Below, one piece after another: positions 34,418 to 44,400 of a stretch of DNA of 64,000 nucleotides (position 1 is its first letter; each line of letters opens with the position of its first letter). Source of the DNA: Flavobacterium limi (lineage in GTDB: Bacteria > Bacteroidota > Bacteroidia > Flavobacteriales > Flavobacteriaceae); NCBI RefSeq assembly GCF_010645075.1, contig NZ_JAADZV010000006.1:287264-351263 (forward strand), written 5' to 3'. Below the pieces are notes generated by a model. It was given only the letters and a program-made list of their open reading frames with translations, made no database searches and was not told the origin of the DNA. The translations under genes and the position numbers were made by a program.

Positions 34418-35149
34418 ATGCCAGAAGGTCCATCAATAGTGATATTAAAAGAAGAAGTACAGCAATTTACGGGTCAAAAAATCATTGATGTTTCCGGAAC
34501 GAGCAGTATTGACATAGTAAGATTAAAAGACAAAACAATCCGTGAATTTAAAAGCTGGGGAAAACATTTTTTGATTTGTTTTGATGATTTCACCATCAAA
34601 ATACACATGTTAATGTTTGGTACTTACCGGATTAATGAAAGAAAAGAAACAGTCCCAAGACTAAGTTTGGTTTTTGCGGATGGAGAAATCAATTTTTACA
34701 CATGTTCTGTTAAACTTTTAGAAGGAGATATCAATCTTTATTATAATTGGAAAGAAGATGTAATGAATGAAAACTGGGATCCGGGAATAGCAAAACAAAG
34801 TCTGGATAAAATTCCAAAACAGATGATTTGTGATGCTTTGCTGGAGCAAAACATATTTTCGGGAGTAGGGAATATCATCAAAAATGAAGTCTTGTACCGA
34901 TGCAAAATCCATCCGGAATCTTTGGTGGGCCAAATTCCGAAAAGGGATATCCAAACACTTATTGATGAAAGTGTTATCTATAGTTTTCAGTTTCTCGAAT
35001 GGAAGAAAAATTATGAATTAAAAAAACACTGGCTTGCTCATACCAAAAAAACTTGTGTGCGCTGTAATCTTCCACTCTTAAAGAAATATACTGGTACTAA
35101 AAAAAGAAGAAGTTTCTTTTGCACCAACTGTCAAAAATTATATCAATGA
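34418..35149 (+). CDS. Fpg/Nei family DNA glycosylase
   Basis: A 243-residue base-excision repair enzyme. After Met removal the N-terminal Pro2 and Glu3 (MPEGPSIVILK) form the catalytic pair. The helix-two-turn-helix motif is in FSGVGNIIKNEVLYRCKIHP, and the C-terminal zinc finger uses Cys213, Cys216, Cys235 and Cys238. The PEGP start favours the Nei (endonuclease VIII)-like branch over Fpg proper. It is shorter than the usual 270 residues. Translation is coupled to the DUF72 gene by an ATGA overlap, and both sit in a stress-gene cluster, consistent with repair of oxidised bases. Confidence 0.9.
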   Translation: MPEGPSIVILKEEVQQFTGQKIIDVSGTSSIDIVRLKDKTIREFKSWGKHFLICFDDFTIKIHMLMFGTYRINERKETVPRLSLVFADGEINFYTCSVKLLEGDINLYYNWKEDVMNENWDPGIAKQSLDKIPKQMICDALLEQNIFSGVGNIIKNEVLYRCKIHPESLVGQIPKRDIQTLIDESVIYSFQFLEWKKNYELKKHWLAHTKKTCVRCNLPLLKKYTGTKKRRSFFCTNCQKLYQ

Positions 35150-35853
35150 AAGAGCAAGTTTTAATAGGCTGTTCAAGTTTTAATAACCGGTTTTGGAAAG
35201 GTATTTTTTATCCTGAAAATCTCCCAGCATCTAAATGGTTCGAATATTATTGTAAAAATTTCAATACATATGAATTCAATGGCAGTTTTTATAAATTCCC
35301 AACAATAAAGATATTCGATAATTGGTATAAAAAAGCGCCTGAAAACTTTATATTTTCTGTTAAAGCACCCAAAGAAATTACGCACATTAAAAAGTTCGAT
35401 AATTGTAAAAACCTGATTGAAGATTTTTACAATATTTCTAAAAATGGCTTAAAAGATAAATTAGGCTGCATTTTGTTTCAGTTCCCTCCGGGGTATCACT
35501 ATAGCAGGGAAAGGCTTAACAATACAATTGCCAATTTAAATCCGGAATTTAAAAATGTAATTGAATTTAGACATGAAAGCTGGTGGAATGAAGAAGTCTG
35601 GCAACTCTTTCTTGAAAATAATATAACCTTCTGCAGTGTCAGCTATCCAGGCCTACCGCAGACCATTTTTACAGAGTTTCCCTTAATTTATATAAGATTT
35701 CACGGTGATAGTGAACTTTTTTACTCAGGTTATTCTAAAGCTGAATTAAGTCAGATAAAGAATAAGCTGGAACACAAAAATGCCTTTGTGTATTTTAATA
35801 ATACGGCAAGTACAGAAGGAATCTTAAATGCTTTGGAATTCAAAAAAATATAA
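35146..35853 (+). CDS. DUF72 family protein
   Basis: Start at 35146, overlapping the stop of the glycosylase gene. The 235-residue TIM-barrel-like protein carries the DUF72 pattern: GCSSFNNRFWKGIFYPENLP, FYKFPTIKIFDNWYKKAPEN, FIFSVKAPKEITH, LFQFPP and IEFRHESWW. The function of DUF72 (YecE) is unknown; in several genomes it accompanies repair or stress genes, as here. It ends at a strong bidirectional terminator. Confidence 0.9.
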   Translation: MKEQVLIGCSSFNNRFWKGIFYPENLPASKWFEYYCKNFNTYEFNGSFYKFPTIKIFDNWYKKAPENFIFSVKAPKEITHIKKFDNCKNLIEDFYNISKNGLKDKLGCILFQFPPGYHYSRERLNNTIANLNPEFKNVIEFRHESWWNEEVWQLFLENNITFCSVSYPGLPQTIFTEFPLIYIRFHGDSELFYSGYSKAELSQIKNKLEHKNAFVYFNNTASTEGILNALEFKKI

Positions 35854-35884
35854 AATGGCAATCCTTTAAAATTGCCATTTTTTT
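35852..35884. terminator. Bidirectional terminator
   Basis: AAAATGGCAAT pairs with ATTGCCATTTT around an eight-base loop, with T and A tracts. It lies between the convergent DUF72 and PPOX-type genes. Confidence 0.88.
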
Positions 35885-35891
35885 ATAAGTT

Positions 35892-36392
35892 TTATAATTC
35901 GAGATTACCTTCAATCCCGTCATCCATAGTTTTTCCTGTAACAAAAGCTATTGTCATTTTTGCAATAGCTACCATTTTACCATGTTTGTTATTCCAGTAA
36001 TAACCATCTTCCGGAATAACTTTTATAATGCTTAGGTTTGGGTCATCATCTCCACCAGTCATCCATACTTTAATGATTGGATTCCATAATTCTTTAATTT
36101 TTTTTCTGTCATAAGAAATAGAAGCATTTCCATGCAGAAAAAGAAATTTATCATGTGGCTGTGAAAAAATGAGTTCGACTTTTGAATTCTCCATAATTTC
36201 GGCATTTTTATTACTGTTCTTATCTGATAAGAAAAAAAGATTTCCATATTCATCTATTTCCTGAAATGACATTGGACGGGATTGTAATTTTCCGTTTTTG
36301 TAAGTGCATAACATGCAGGTTTTTATATCTTCAGCCAAATCTCTGATCTTTTCTGCGGCTGAAAAGCTTTTAAGGTCTTTGTGATCTCCCAT
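35892..36392 (-). CDS. Pyridoxamine 5'-phosphate oxidase-like (general stress protein 26) protein
   Basis: A 166-residue split-barrel flavin-binding-type protein. It carries IKTCMLCTYKNGKLQSRPMS near the start, LFFLSDKNSNKNAEIMENS and VELIFSQPHDKFLFLHGNAS, the usual pattern of the GSP26 branch. These proteins bind FMN or F420-like cofactors or heme and are induced by general stress in Gram-positive and Bacteroidota species; true PNPOx activity is unlikely because the substrate-binding tail is missing. Monocistronic. Confidence 0.87.
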   Translation of the reverse strand: MGDHKDLKSFSAAEKIRDLAEDIKTCMLCTYKNGKLQSRPMSFQEIDEYGNLFFLSDKNSNKNAEIMENSKVELIFSQPHDKFLFLHGNASISYDRKKIKELWNPIIKVWMTGGDDDPNLSIIKVIPEDGYYWNNKHGKMVAIAKMTIAFVTGKTMDDGIEGNLEL

Positions 36393-36605
36393 GATTTTAT
36401 TTTTTGAATTTTATTTAGATATATGTGAAATAAAGATTAGATGTAAGTCAAATAAAGATCATATATTTTGCTCTTTTATAGTTATATAATTCATTTTCAG
36501 TATTATGATATTTCTATTCTAAAAAGTTATTTAGAAATTAGGATTTTATTGGTAATTCTATTTTATTATATATCTTTGGATCATTTATTAATTTAGAAAG
36601 TCCCC

Positions 36606-37037
36606 ATGAATGATATAACTATATTCTACACTGATGATGACGAGGATGATTTAAGTATTTTTGCTGATGCTGTAGAATCATTGGAAAAAAAAATCATACT
36701 TCAAACCTATACAGGAGGAGAGAAATTGTTAAATGCAATTTATAACCCGCCGCCAACGCCAAGTGTTGTTTTTTTAGACTTAAATATGCCCGGAAAAAAC
36801 GGATTTGATGTTTTGGCAGAACTCCGGAATAATAATGCAAAAAAAGATATTCCTATAATTGTCTTTTCGACTTCTAATGAACCGGGGATTATTGAAAAAT
36901 GTCGTACACTCGGAGCCAATTATTTTGTAACGAAGCCTGTTTTTATGAGTGATATTATAAAGATTATTAGTTTTACTTTAGAAATAGACTGGAAAAATTT
37001 TATTACAACCGATCAGAATTTTGTGTATAAAGCATAA
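36606..37037 (+). CDS. Single-domain response regulator
   Basis: A 143-residue stand-alone receiver (Rcp1-like). The acidic pocket is TDDDEDD (residues 9-15), phosphoacceptor Asp58 in VVFLDLNMPGKNG, and Lys in FVTKPVFM. There is no output domain, so it probably acts in a phosphorelay or by protein contact. The large hybrid kinases at 40-45 kb are candidate partners. A terminator follows. Confidence 0.92.
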   Translation: MNDITIFYTDDDEDDLSIFADAVESLEKKIILQTYTGGEKLLNAIYNPPPTPSVVFLDLNMPGKNGFDVLAELRNNNAKKDIPIIVFSTSNEPGIIEKCRTLGANYFVTKPVFMSDIIKIISFTLEIDWKNFITTDQNFVYKA

Positions 37038-37057
37038 ACATTAAAAATCTCATACCA

Positions 37058-37093
37058 AGCAGCCAATTACTTTTACAATTGGCTGCTTTTTTT
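37058..37093 (+). terminator. Terminator after the receiver gene
   Basis: AGCAGCCAATT pairs with AATTGGCTGCT around a seven- to eight-base loop, followed by seven T residues. Confidence 0.88.
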
Positions 37094-37296
37094 ATTGGCT
37101 GTTTTCAAATCCCGATGTTGTTCAAAATTATCAGATAATGATACAAAATTCTTTATGTAATCAATAATACTGTTCATCACAATATCTTATGAGATAAAAA
37201 AAATATTTTTTGAGTCAAAAGCCTGATTCAGAATACATGAAATTTGTATTGATAAAGTTGGCTAATTTTATTCGGGCCTTCATAAAAACGACTGTC

Positions 37297-37638
37297 ATGA
37301 AAAACGAACTTTCAAAACACGAATTAGAATATCTTGATGAATATCAAAAAAAAGGATATTGCTGTAATTTTTTATTTCAGGATGGAGCACTTGTTGAAAC
37401 CGAATCGAAGTATTCTTATCAGCCTGAAGAAATTTTTATTGTTGCCCACCACCGATACGAAGGTATGAGCAATCCGGAAGATATGTCTATTCTATATATT
37501 ATAGAAACAGGAGATAATAAAAAAGGGACCTATTTATTAGGATATGGCCCAACCGGAGATTTGGAAGCGGCCGAATTTTTTAAAGATATACCAGAAAAAA
37601 ACTACTCAACAAATGCTGATATTCAAAAACTTACATAA
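37297..37638 (+). CDS. Small conserved protein often mis-named phosphoribosylpyrophosphate synthetase
   Basis: I start at ATG 37297 (MKNELSKHELEYLDEYQKKG); the open frame extends upstream to a TTG at 37210 but that part is hydrophobic and basic and unlike the family. The 113-residue product has FIVAHHRYEGMSNPEDMSIL and YIIETGDNKKGTYLLGYGP, matching a Bacteroidota family I know by the label phosphoribosylpyrophosphate synthetase. It lacks PRPP synthase motifs, so that label is misleading. Function unknown; it sits in the stress cluster. Confidence 0.72.
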   Translation: MKNELSKHELEYLDEYQKKGYCCNFLFQDGALVETESKYSYQPEEIFIVAHHRYEGMSNPEDMSILYIIETGDNKKGTYLLGYGPTGDLEAAEFFKDIPEKNYSTNADIQKLT

Positions 37639-37690
37639 GAGTTTAATTTAGATCATGGTTACATAGGTTTAGGATTTTTTTATTTTGCTG

Positions 37691-37739
37691 AAAAAACAGC
37701 TGTTTCAGACTATATATAGTTTAGAGCAGCTGTTTTTGT
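37691..37739 (+). terminator. Probable terminator
   Basis: AAAAACAGCTG pairs with CAGCTGTTTTT across a long loop that is itself AT-palindromic. Confidence 0.65.
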
Positions 37740-37902
37740 TTTCGTTTATTTTTTATAAAGTATTAATTATGAAAGTTGTACGAAAAATTATATAACAACA
37801 AAATTTCACAGTATAGCGAAATTTGAATTGTTCAAAAAAGATAGTTAAAGTTTAAAATTTTGAACTCTATTAATTATAATAACTCTTTTTAAAAGTGATC
37901 AG

Positions 37903-38736
37903 ATGAAAAAACTTTACTTAAATACAGGCGGAATAAACACTATTTTTAATGACCTTAAAGATAGTCTTAACGGAACATTAACCTTAGAAAATAATCAATA
38001 CAATTTATCGGTTAATTCTAAAAATGCAAATGGAGTTATAAGCGGTATTTCGCTGAACAAACAAATTTCGTATTTCCAGTTTAATATTTTTTTTAATCAA
38101 GATATTGAACTGAGTATTGAATCCTTTGTTAATTCGCCTATTTTATTTACATATTGTTTTCAAGGCAGTCTGACTCATAGTTTTGGAATTAATGGTGAAA
38201 GAAAAAAAATAAAGTCCAATCAGACAGGTATTATAAGAAATACGTCAAATATTAATAGTGTATTGCATTTTGAAGGTTATAAACATGTTGAGTTTTCGAT
38301 AATTTGTGTCAATACTCACAATGCTGAAATGTCTGAGAATAGTAGATTATTTGTAGATATAAATAAAGTATTCAATAATAAGTCTGGTCATTATGCTTAC
38401 GCAGGTCAGCAAAATTCAAAAATTGCTGATAAAATTAAAGAGTTTCATACAGTTCCACAAAAGGGAATTGTTAAAAATTTGCTGAAAAACAGGATTTTAG
38501 AAAGCGTTTTAGAGGTTGAACTGGATCAGCATACTTACGGATATGCGAAAGATATAAAGCCAATTGCAATACGAGCCAATAAACAAATAGAAGAACTGAA
38601 AAGAGTATCTAATTTGAACTTATTGGAGGTTTTTTCAGGAGTTGGCCAGGTAAGCCGAAGTTATTTGTCAAAAGTCATTAAAGAGAAGTACCATTTGGCG
38701 TTCAGTAAATTATACAATCAAAAATTAGTTAGCTAG
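37903..38736 (+). CDS. AraC-like regulator with a single recognisable HTH
   Basis: A 277-residue protein. The N-terminal 170 residues look like a beta-rich sensor (SPILFTYCFQGSLTHSFGIN). The C-terminal 60 residues end in VGQVSRSYLSKVIKEKYHLA and FSKLYNQKLVS, like one AraC helix-turn-helix followed by the closing helix. The second of the two AraC HTH repeats cannot be seen: the protein stops about 40-50 residues short of a standard AraC C-terminus. It may be a shortened AraC-type regulator or a separate subfamily. A terminator follows. Confidence 0.68.
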   Translation: MKKLYLNTGGINTIFNDLKDSLNGTLTLENNQYNLSVNSKNANGVISGISLNKQISYFQFNIFFNQDIELSIESFVNSPILFTYCFQGSLTHSFGINGERKKIKSNQTGIIRNTSNINSVLHFEGYKHVEFSIICVNTHNAEMSENSRLFVDINKVFNNKSGHYAYAGQQNSKIADKIKEFHTVPQKGIVKNLLKNRILESVLEVELDQHTYGYAKDIKPIAIRANKQIEELKRVSNLNLLEVFSGVGQVSRSYLSKVIKEKYHLAFSKLYNQKLVS

Positions 38737-38752
38737 CAAGCATCATATATTG

Positions 38753-38786
38753 AAAAAAAACAGCTTTTAAGGGCTGTTTTTTTTTG
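38753..38786. terminator. Terminator between AraC-like and SemiSWEET genes
   Basis: AAAACAGC pairs with GGCTGTTTT around a short loop, with eight-base A and T tracts on the two sides. Confidence 0.8.
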
Positions 38787-38794
38787 TTTAATGT

Positions 38795-39055
38795 TTATTC
38801 TTTTTCGTAATAAATAAGAAAATAAACCATTATTAAATTTAGGAATAACGAAATGCTATTGGTGATAATAATAGGAAAATCATTTTTTAGAATTCCGTAA
38901 ATAACCCACATCGCAATTCCAAAAGTAAGTACGCTAAAAGTCAACAGCGAAATTTGTTTTACTTTTTTTGTCTTCCACACTTTTATTATTTGCGGAATAA
39001 CCGAAACTGTAACACAAATTCCTGCAAAGAGACCAAGTATATTAATGAAATTCAT
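38795..39055 (-). CDS. SemiSWEET sugar transporter
   Basis: An 86-residue membrane protein with three helices, as in bacterial SemiSWEETs, which function as dimers. The PQ-loop motif is Pro21-Gln22 in VSVIPQIIKVWKTK; the conserved Asn-Ser in TNSISLFLNLIM lies in helix 3. It carries sugars across the membrane by facilitated diffusion. It ends the operon that begins with the SDR gene 16 bases upstream. Confidence 0.92.
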   Translation of the reverse strand: MNFINILGLFAGICVTVSVIPQIIKVWKTKKVKQISLLTFSVLTFGIAMWVIYGILKNDFPIIITNSISLFLNLIMVYFLIYYEKE

Positions 39056-39071
39056 GTTTTTTTAATTTTAA

Positions 39072-39920
39072 TTATCCTCCAACAAGCTCTCCGCCGTTTA
39101 TGTGAATAAATTGTCCGGTAATATAGCTGCTGTCTTCAGAAGCCAGAAAAACATAGGCAGGACCAACTTCTGATGGCTGGCCGGCTCTTCCCATTGGATT
39201 ATCTTTACCAAAATCAGAAACTTTATCAAATGTTGCTACAATAAGCGGAGTCCAGATTGGTCCGGGTGCAACTCCGTTAACCCTGATTTGTTTTTTTGCC
39301 AGCATAGTTGATAATGACCTGGTAAAAGTTAAAATTGCACCTTTTGTACTGGAATAATCAAGAAGATGTTCACTTCCGCGGTAAGCAGTGACCGAACTCG
39401 TATTTATAATACTGTCACCTTTATTTAAAAAAGGCAAAGCAGCTTTGGTAATATAAAAATAAGGGTAAATGTTGGTTTCAAATGTTTTTTGAAGCTGTGC
39501 CGTTGTAATCTTTTCCAGCTCATTCTGAGGAAACTGAACTGCGGCGTTATTTACAATTATATTTATTTTGTTAAATGTCTTGACACAGCTTTTTATAGCA
39601 TTTTTGCAAAAATTTTCATCTTTCAGATCACCGCTGACAAGCAGGCATTGCTGGCCTTCTTTCTCAACAAGCTCTTTTGTTTTTAGGGCATCTTTATCTT
39701 CTTTAAGATATACAATTGCTACATTGGCACCTTCTCTGGCAAAATGAACAGCAACACTTCGGCCAATTCCGCTGTCACCTCCGGTTATAAAAGCTACTTT
39801 ACCCAGAAGTTTTCCGCTTCCGGTATAATTCTCTTTAATAATTTCTGGCTCAGGATTCATCAAATATTCGTTTCCGGGCAAATTTTGTTTTTGTTCAGGA
39901 AATGCTTTTGTATTCTTCAT
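39072..39920 (-). CDS. SDR family oxidoreductase (general stress protein 39-like)
   Basis: A 282-residue SDR with a leading 40-residue extension (PEQKQNLPGNEYLMNPEPE) typical of the YhdF/YdaD/GSP39 subgroup. The dinucleotide motif is TGGDSGIGRS, NNAA follows, and the active site has NTSSVTAYRGS and YSSTKGAIL (YxxxK). The end GQFIHINGGELVGG is the family tail. Relatives are general-stress induced; substrate unknown. It is cotranscribed with the SemiSWEET gene (16-base gap). Confidence 0.9.
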   Translation of the reverse strand: MKNTKAFPEQKQNLPGNEYLMNPEPEIIKENYTGSGKLLGKVAFITGGDSGIGRSVAVHFAREGANVAIVYLKEDKDALKTKELVEKEGQQCLLVSGDLKDENFCKNAIKSCVKTFNKINIIVNNAAVQFPQNELEKITTAQLQKTFETNIYPYFYITKAALPFLNKGDSIINTSSVTAYRGSEHLLDYSSTKGAILTFTRSLSTMLAKKQIRVNGVAPGPIWTPLIVATFDKVSDFGKDNPMGRAGQPSEVGPAYVFLASEDSSYITGQFIHINGGELVGG

Positions 39921-40164
39921 GACTCTCTTAATTTAATATTTATACTAAAAATACCCCGGATACATCGAAATCTTTAACTTAAAAGAATTTATCATTGTCG
40001 CAAAAACACCTAAAACAAAGGAGATGGGAATTATGTAATGAATATAATTTTAAATAAAAAAAGGGTTAATTTTTTTTTGGATATATTTGAGAGTTTATAA
40101 CCTTTAATTTGAAAGTAAATTTTAAAACATTTACATTAACTATAACGCCTTAGACCACAAATAG

Positions 40165-41388
40165 ATGATATTGATTGTAGACGATATAAGGGCAAATATA
40201 ATAGCCTTAAAAAAAACTTTAGAGCTGCATAATATCGAAGTAGATACTGCGGAATCAGGCGAAGAAGCATTAAAGAAAATTTTACAAATCAACTACTGTC
40301 TTATTATTATGGATGTTCAGATGCCTGGTCTGGACGGTTTTGAAGTAGTAAAAATTCTTTCCGGGAATAAAAAAACAAAAGACATTCCTGTCATTTTTCT
40401 TTCAGCTCTTAACATAGAAAAAAAATACATTTTTAAGGGTTACGAAACGGGAGCCGTAGAATATATTACAAAACCTGTTGACACTGATTTGCTGATTTTA
40501 AAAGTAAAAACATTCCTGAAGATTTACGAGCAGCAGAATGAGTTAAAAGAAATGAAAGAACTGCTTTCAAAAGAAATTAAAATTCGAAAAGAAGCACAGG
40601 ATAATCTGGAAGTAAAAATAACAGAAAGAACAAAAGAGCTAATCTTAAAAAATGAAGAACTGGAACTAAAAAATCATGAACTTCAGCAGTTTGCCTGGGT
40701 AGTTTCGCACGATTTGAATGAGCCTATCCGGAAGATTCAAATCTTTATCAAAATAATCAAAGATCTCTATCTTGCAAAAGACGACAAGGCGGTAGATTAC
40801 GTAAACCGAACGATTAAATCAGCAGAAAGAATGCAGACTTTAATTACAGATTTGCTTGCCTATTCAAGACTATCATCAAAAGTACAGCCTGAAAAAACAG
40901 ATTTAAATGAAGTCTTGCAGGAAGTGCTTTCTGACTTTGATTATCTGATCGAACGTAAAAACGCTACAATAAAAACAAATGTACTTCCAACTATTGACAG
41001 TATTCCGAGTCAGTTAAGGCAGGTTTTCCAAAATTTAATTGGGAACGCCCTTAAATTTTCAAACAATACTGAAAATCCTGTAATAGAGATTACATCAGAA
41101 TTGATCGAAACCAAAGATTTTGATGCCAAACCTTCTCCCGACGGAAGTTATTGCCGTATCATTGTAAAGGATAACGGAATTGGTTTTGATGAAATTTACC
41201 TGGACAGGATTTTTATTATTTTCCAGAGTCTGAACGACCGTCAAAGCTATGAAGGAACAGGTATTGGACTTGCTATAGCAAAAAAAATAATCGAAAAACA
41301 TAACGGATTAATTACTGCCAAAAGCCAGATTGGAAAGGGAGCAAGCTTTATTATGGTTTTACCTTTAGAATATCAGGAAATAAAATAA
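40165..41388 (+). CDS. Receiver-histidine kinase hybrid
   Basis: A 407-residue soluble protein: N-terminal receiver (residues 1-125, VDD at 5-7, phosphoacceptor Asp50 in LIIMDVQMPG), a coiled-coil helix (125-175), HisKA with His182 in VVSHDLNEPIRK, and an HATPase_c domain with NLIGNALKFSNN and GTGIGLAIAKKII. No membrane segment. It probably takes phosphate on the receiver and relays or modulates its own kinase. It is 63 bases before the large hybrid kinase on the same strand. Confidence 0.93.
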   Translation: MILIVDDIRANIIALKKTLELHNIEVDTAESGEEALKKILQINYCLIIMDVQMPGLDGFEVVKILSGNKKTKDIPVIFLSALNIEKKYIFKGYETGAVEYITKPVDTDLLILKVKTFLKIYEQQNELKEMKELLSKEIKIRKEAQDNLEVKITERTKELILKNEELELKNHELQQFAWVVSHDLNEPIRKIQIFIKIIKDLYLAKDDKAVDYVNRTIKSAERMQTLITDLLAYSRLSSKVQPEKTDLNEVLQEVLSDFDYLIERKNATIKTNVLPTIDSIPSQLRQVFQNLIGNALKFSNNTENPVIEITSELIETKDFDAKPSPDGSYCRIIVKDNGIGFDEIYLDRIFIIFQSLNDRQSYEGTGIGLAIAKKIIEKHNGLITAKSQIGKGASFIMVLPLEYQEIK

Positions 41389-41451
41389 TTTATATGAAAT
41401 GAGCACTAGCGAATTGCATATGACAGATAAAAAAAGAAATATTGCCAGCAT

Positions 41452-44400
41452 ATGAAACAAAATAACTTTAAAAGAAATTTATTAATCAGTTCATTGGTTT
41501 CTCTATTGATATTAATGATAAGCTCTTTCGCCTCATTTTTAAGTATTAGAAGCCTGCTCAACAGCAACTACTGGGTAAACCATACCCAGGAAGTGATTTA
41601 TAATCTCAACGAAGGTATATCTATAGTAACGGATGCGCAGACGAGTATGCGTGGTTATTTAATAACCGGAAATGAGCAATTTTTAGATCAGTATAACGAT
41701 GCCGAAAAAAGATCAGATAAAGTTTTTGGGTTACTTGATGAACTTACACAGGATAATCCTTCCCAGCAAAAGAACCTGAAAGAAGTAAAATCACGAACCC
41801 ACGTTTTTTATAAATATTTACATAATCAGGTAGTTAAAAAACGATTGGGTAAAAATACTGTTTCTTTTGACCTTAATGAAGGAAAAAAGATGATGGATGA
41901 ACTGCGTACTTATTATAAAAATATCGAGAACAGTGAACAGATACTTTTAAAGGAACGTAATGCCAATTCACAGCGATATGGCAATTACAGTTTTATTTTA
42001 ATCATTGCAGCCTTTATTATCGCTTTCATCATAACGATTGTATTCTTGCTGCGCATTTTAAAAGATTATAATGAACGCTCCTTTCTGCAGGAAGAATTGG
42101 AAAGAAAAGACAAGGAAACCGCAGAAAGAATTAAGGCAATAAGTACAATTGCAGGTAATATCTCAAGAGGAAATTATGATATAAGGGTCGATGATACCAA
42201 ATCTGATGCACTGGGAAGTGTGGGAGAATCACTCAATAGCATGGGAGCTTCCTTAAAATCATCTTTTGATTTATTGTCACAAAAAGAGTGGCTGCAGACC
42301 GGAATCGCGCAGCTAAATAATGTGATGATCGGGGATAAGGAACTTGAAAGATTATCAAAAGATGTGATAGAGTTTATATGTCAATACACCAAAAGCAATG
42401 CAGGAGTAATCTATGCAATTGATGGAGATGAACTCTATGCGATTTCGGGTTACAGCTATCTTCCGAATAAAAACAGAGAGCATATCAAACAAGGAGAAGG
42501 ATTGATTGGACAATGCGTGGTTTCAAGAAAAATACTTGAATTAAAATCATTTTCAGAAAGGGATGTTCAGATTACATATGCTTTGGGTGAAATAAAACCA
42601 AAACATATTGTTGCAGTACCTTTGATTGATACTAAAATTGAAGGGGCGTTTGAATTGGCAAGCGTAAAAGAATTTACAGAAATTGAATTGGAATTTTTAC
42701 AGACAGTTTCCAATAATATCGCGATTGCGATAAAATCAACCCAAAACAGAAAACGAGTTTTAGAACTTCTCGAAGAAACCCAGGCGCAGTCAGAAGAATT
42801 AAGAATTCAGCATAGTGAACTGGAAGCAATGAATGCCGAGTTAGAAACGCAGACCGAAAAACTACAGGCTTCCGAAGAAGAGTTAAGAGTGCAGCAGGAA
42901 GAACTGGAACAAACCAATGAGGAACTTTCTGAACGCAGTGTTTTATTGGAAGAAAGAAATACCGAAATTCAGAAAAAGTCAGAAGCGCTGGAACTCACTA
43001 CACGTTACAAATCAGAGTTTTTGGCAAATATGTCGCATGAATTAAGGACTCCTTTAAATTCTATTTTGCTCTTAAGCCGATTATTATCCGAGAACAACAA
43101 CAAAAGTATGAATTCTGAAGAAATTGAGTTTGCAAAGGTGATTCAGAGTTCAGGTAATAGCTTATTGGGCCTGATAGACGAAATTCTGGATCTGTCTAAA
43201 ATTGAAGCAGGTAAAATGGAACTCGAATTTTTAGATGTTTCAACCAAAGAAATCACAGACAATCTGTCTAATTTGTTTACGGTAGTTGCAAAAGAGAAAA
43301 AAATTGATTTTGAAATTATTTCAGAAAAGGCTCCGATAGTTATTAAAACAGATAAAATGCGTCTGGAGCAAATCCTTAAAAATCTAATTTCAAATGCTAT
43401 AAAATTTACGGAAAAAGGATCAGTAAGTTTAGAAATTAAGATAAATGATGACGATAATAATATAATTTGTTTTATTGTAAAAGATACAGGAATCGGAATT
43501 CCATTAGATAAACAGCCTTTAATTTTTGAAGCTTTTCAGCAGGCAGACGGATCAACCAAAAGAAAATATGGCGGAACCGGTTTAGGTTTATCAATAAGTC
43601 GTGAACTGGCAAAATTGCTTAACGGAGAAATCATTCTGCATAGTAAAGAAAATGTGGGAAGCAGTTTTACTTTATGCCTGCCGGTATTTGGTTCATCGCA
43701 AAAAAAGAAAACAGCTTTAAAAACTCCACCTATTGAAATTGAGCAGCAAGATGATGAAATACAGGAAAATAACAGTAATAATAAATACATCAGTGCAGTA
43801 ATTCCGGAAGAAGTTGAAGATGACAGAAACTCAATTTCAGAGCATGATAAAGTTATTCTGATTGTAGAAGACGATATTAATTTTGCAAAATCATTATTAA
43901 CATTCAGCAGGAAAAAAGGATATAAGGGAGTAGTAGCAGTAAGAGGTGATTACGCCTTAAATTTTGCTTTGCTGTATAAACCAATTGGTGTTTTGTTAGA
44001 TATTGAACTTCCTGTAAAAAGCGGTTGGGAAATTCTGGAAGAACTTAAAAACAATTCACAAACCAAACATATTCCGGTGCATATTATGTCATCACATAAA
44101 CTGAAACAGGAGAGTTTGTTAAAAGGAGCCGTTGATTTTCTGGATAAACCCGTAGCATTTGATAAAATTCCGGAGGTTTTTGTACGAATAGAACACATCA
44201 TTAATAAAGAAGCTCAAAAAGTCCTTATTATTGAGGATAATCCTAAGCATGCGAAAGCGCTGGCTTACTTTTTAGGAAGCTATAATATAAATTCTGAAAT
44301 TAAAAGCGAAGTTTCTGAAGGATTAAAAGCACTCGATAAGAGTGATGTAGATTGTGTGATTTTAGATATGGGAATACCTGACAAACAGGCTTACGAAATT

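Noticed and set aside
37297..37638. Phosphoribosylpyrophosphate synthetase
   Set aside because: The family often carries this name, but the protein is about 113 residues and has no PRPP-binding motif.
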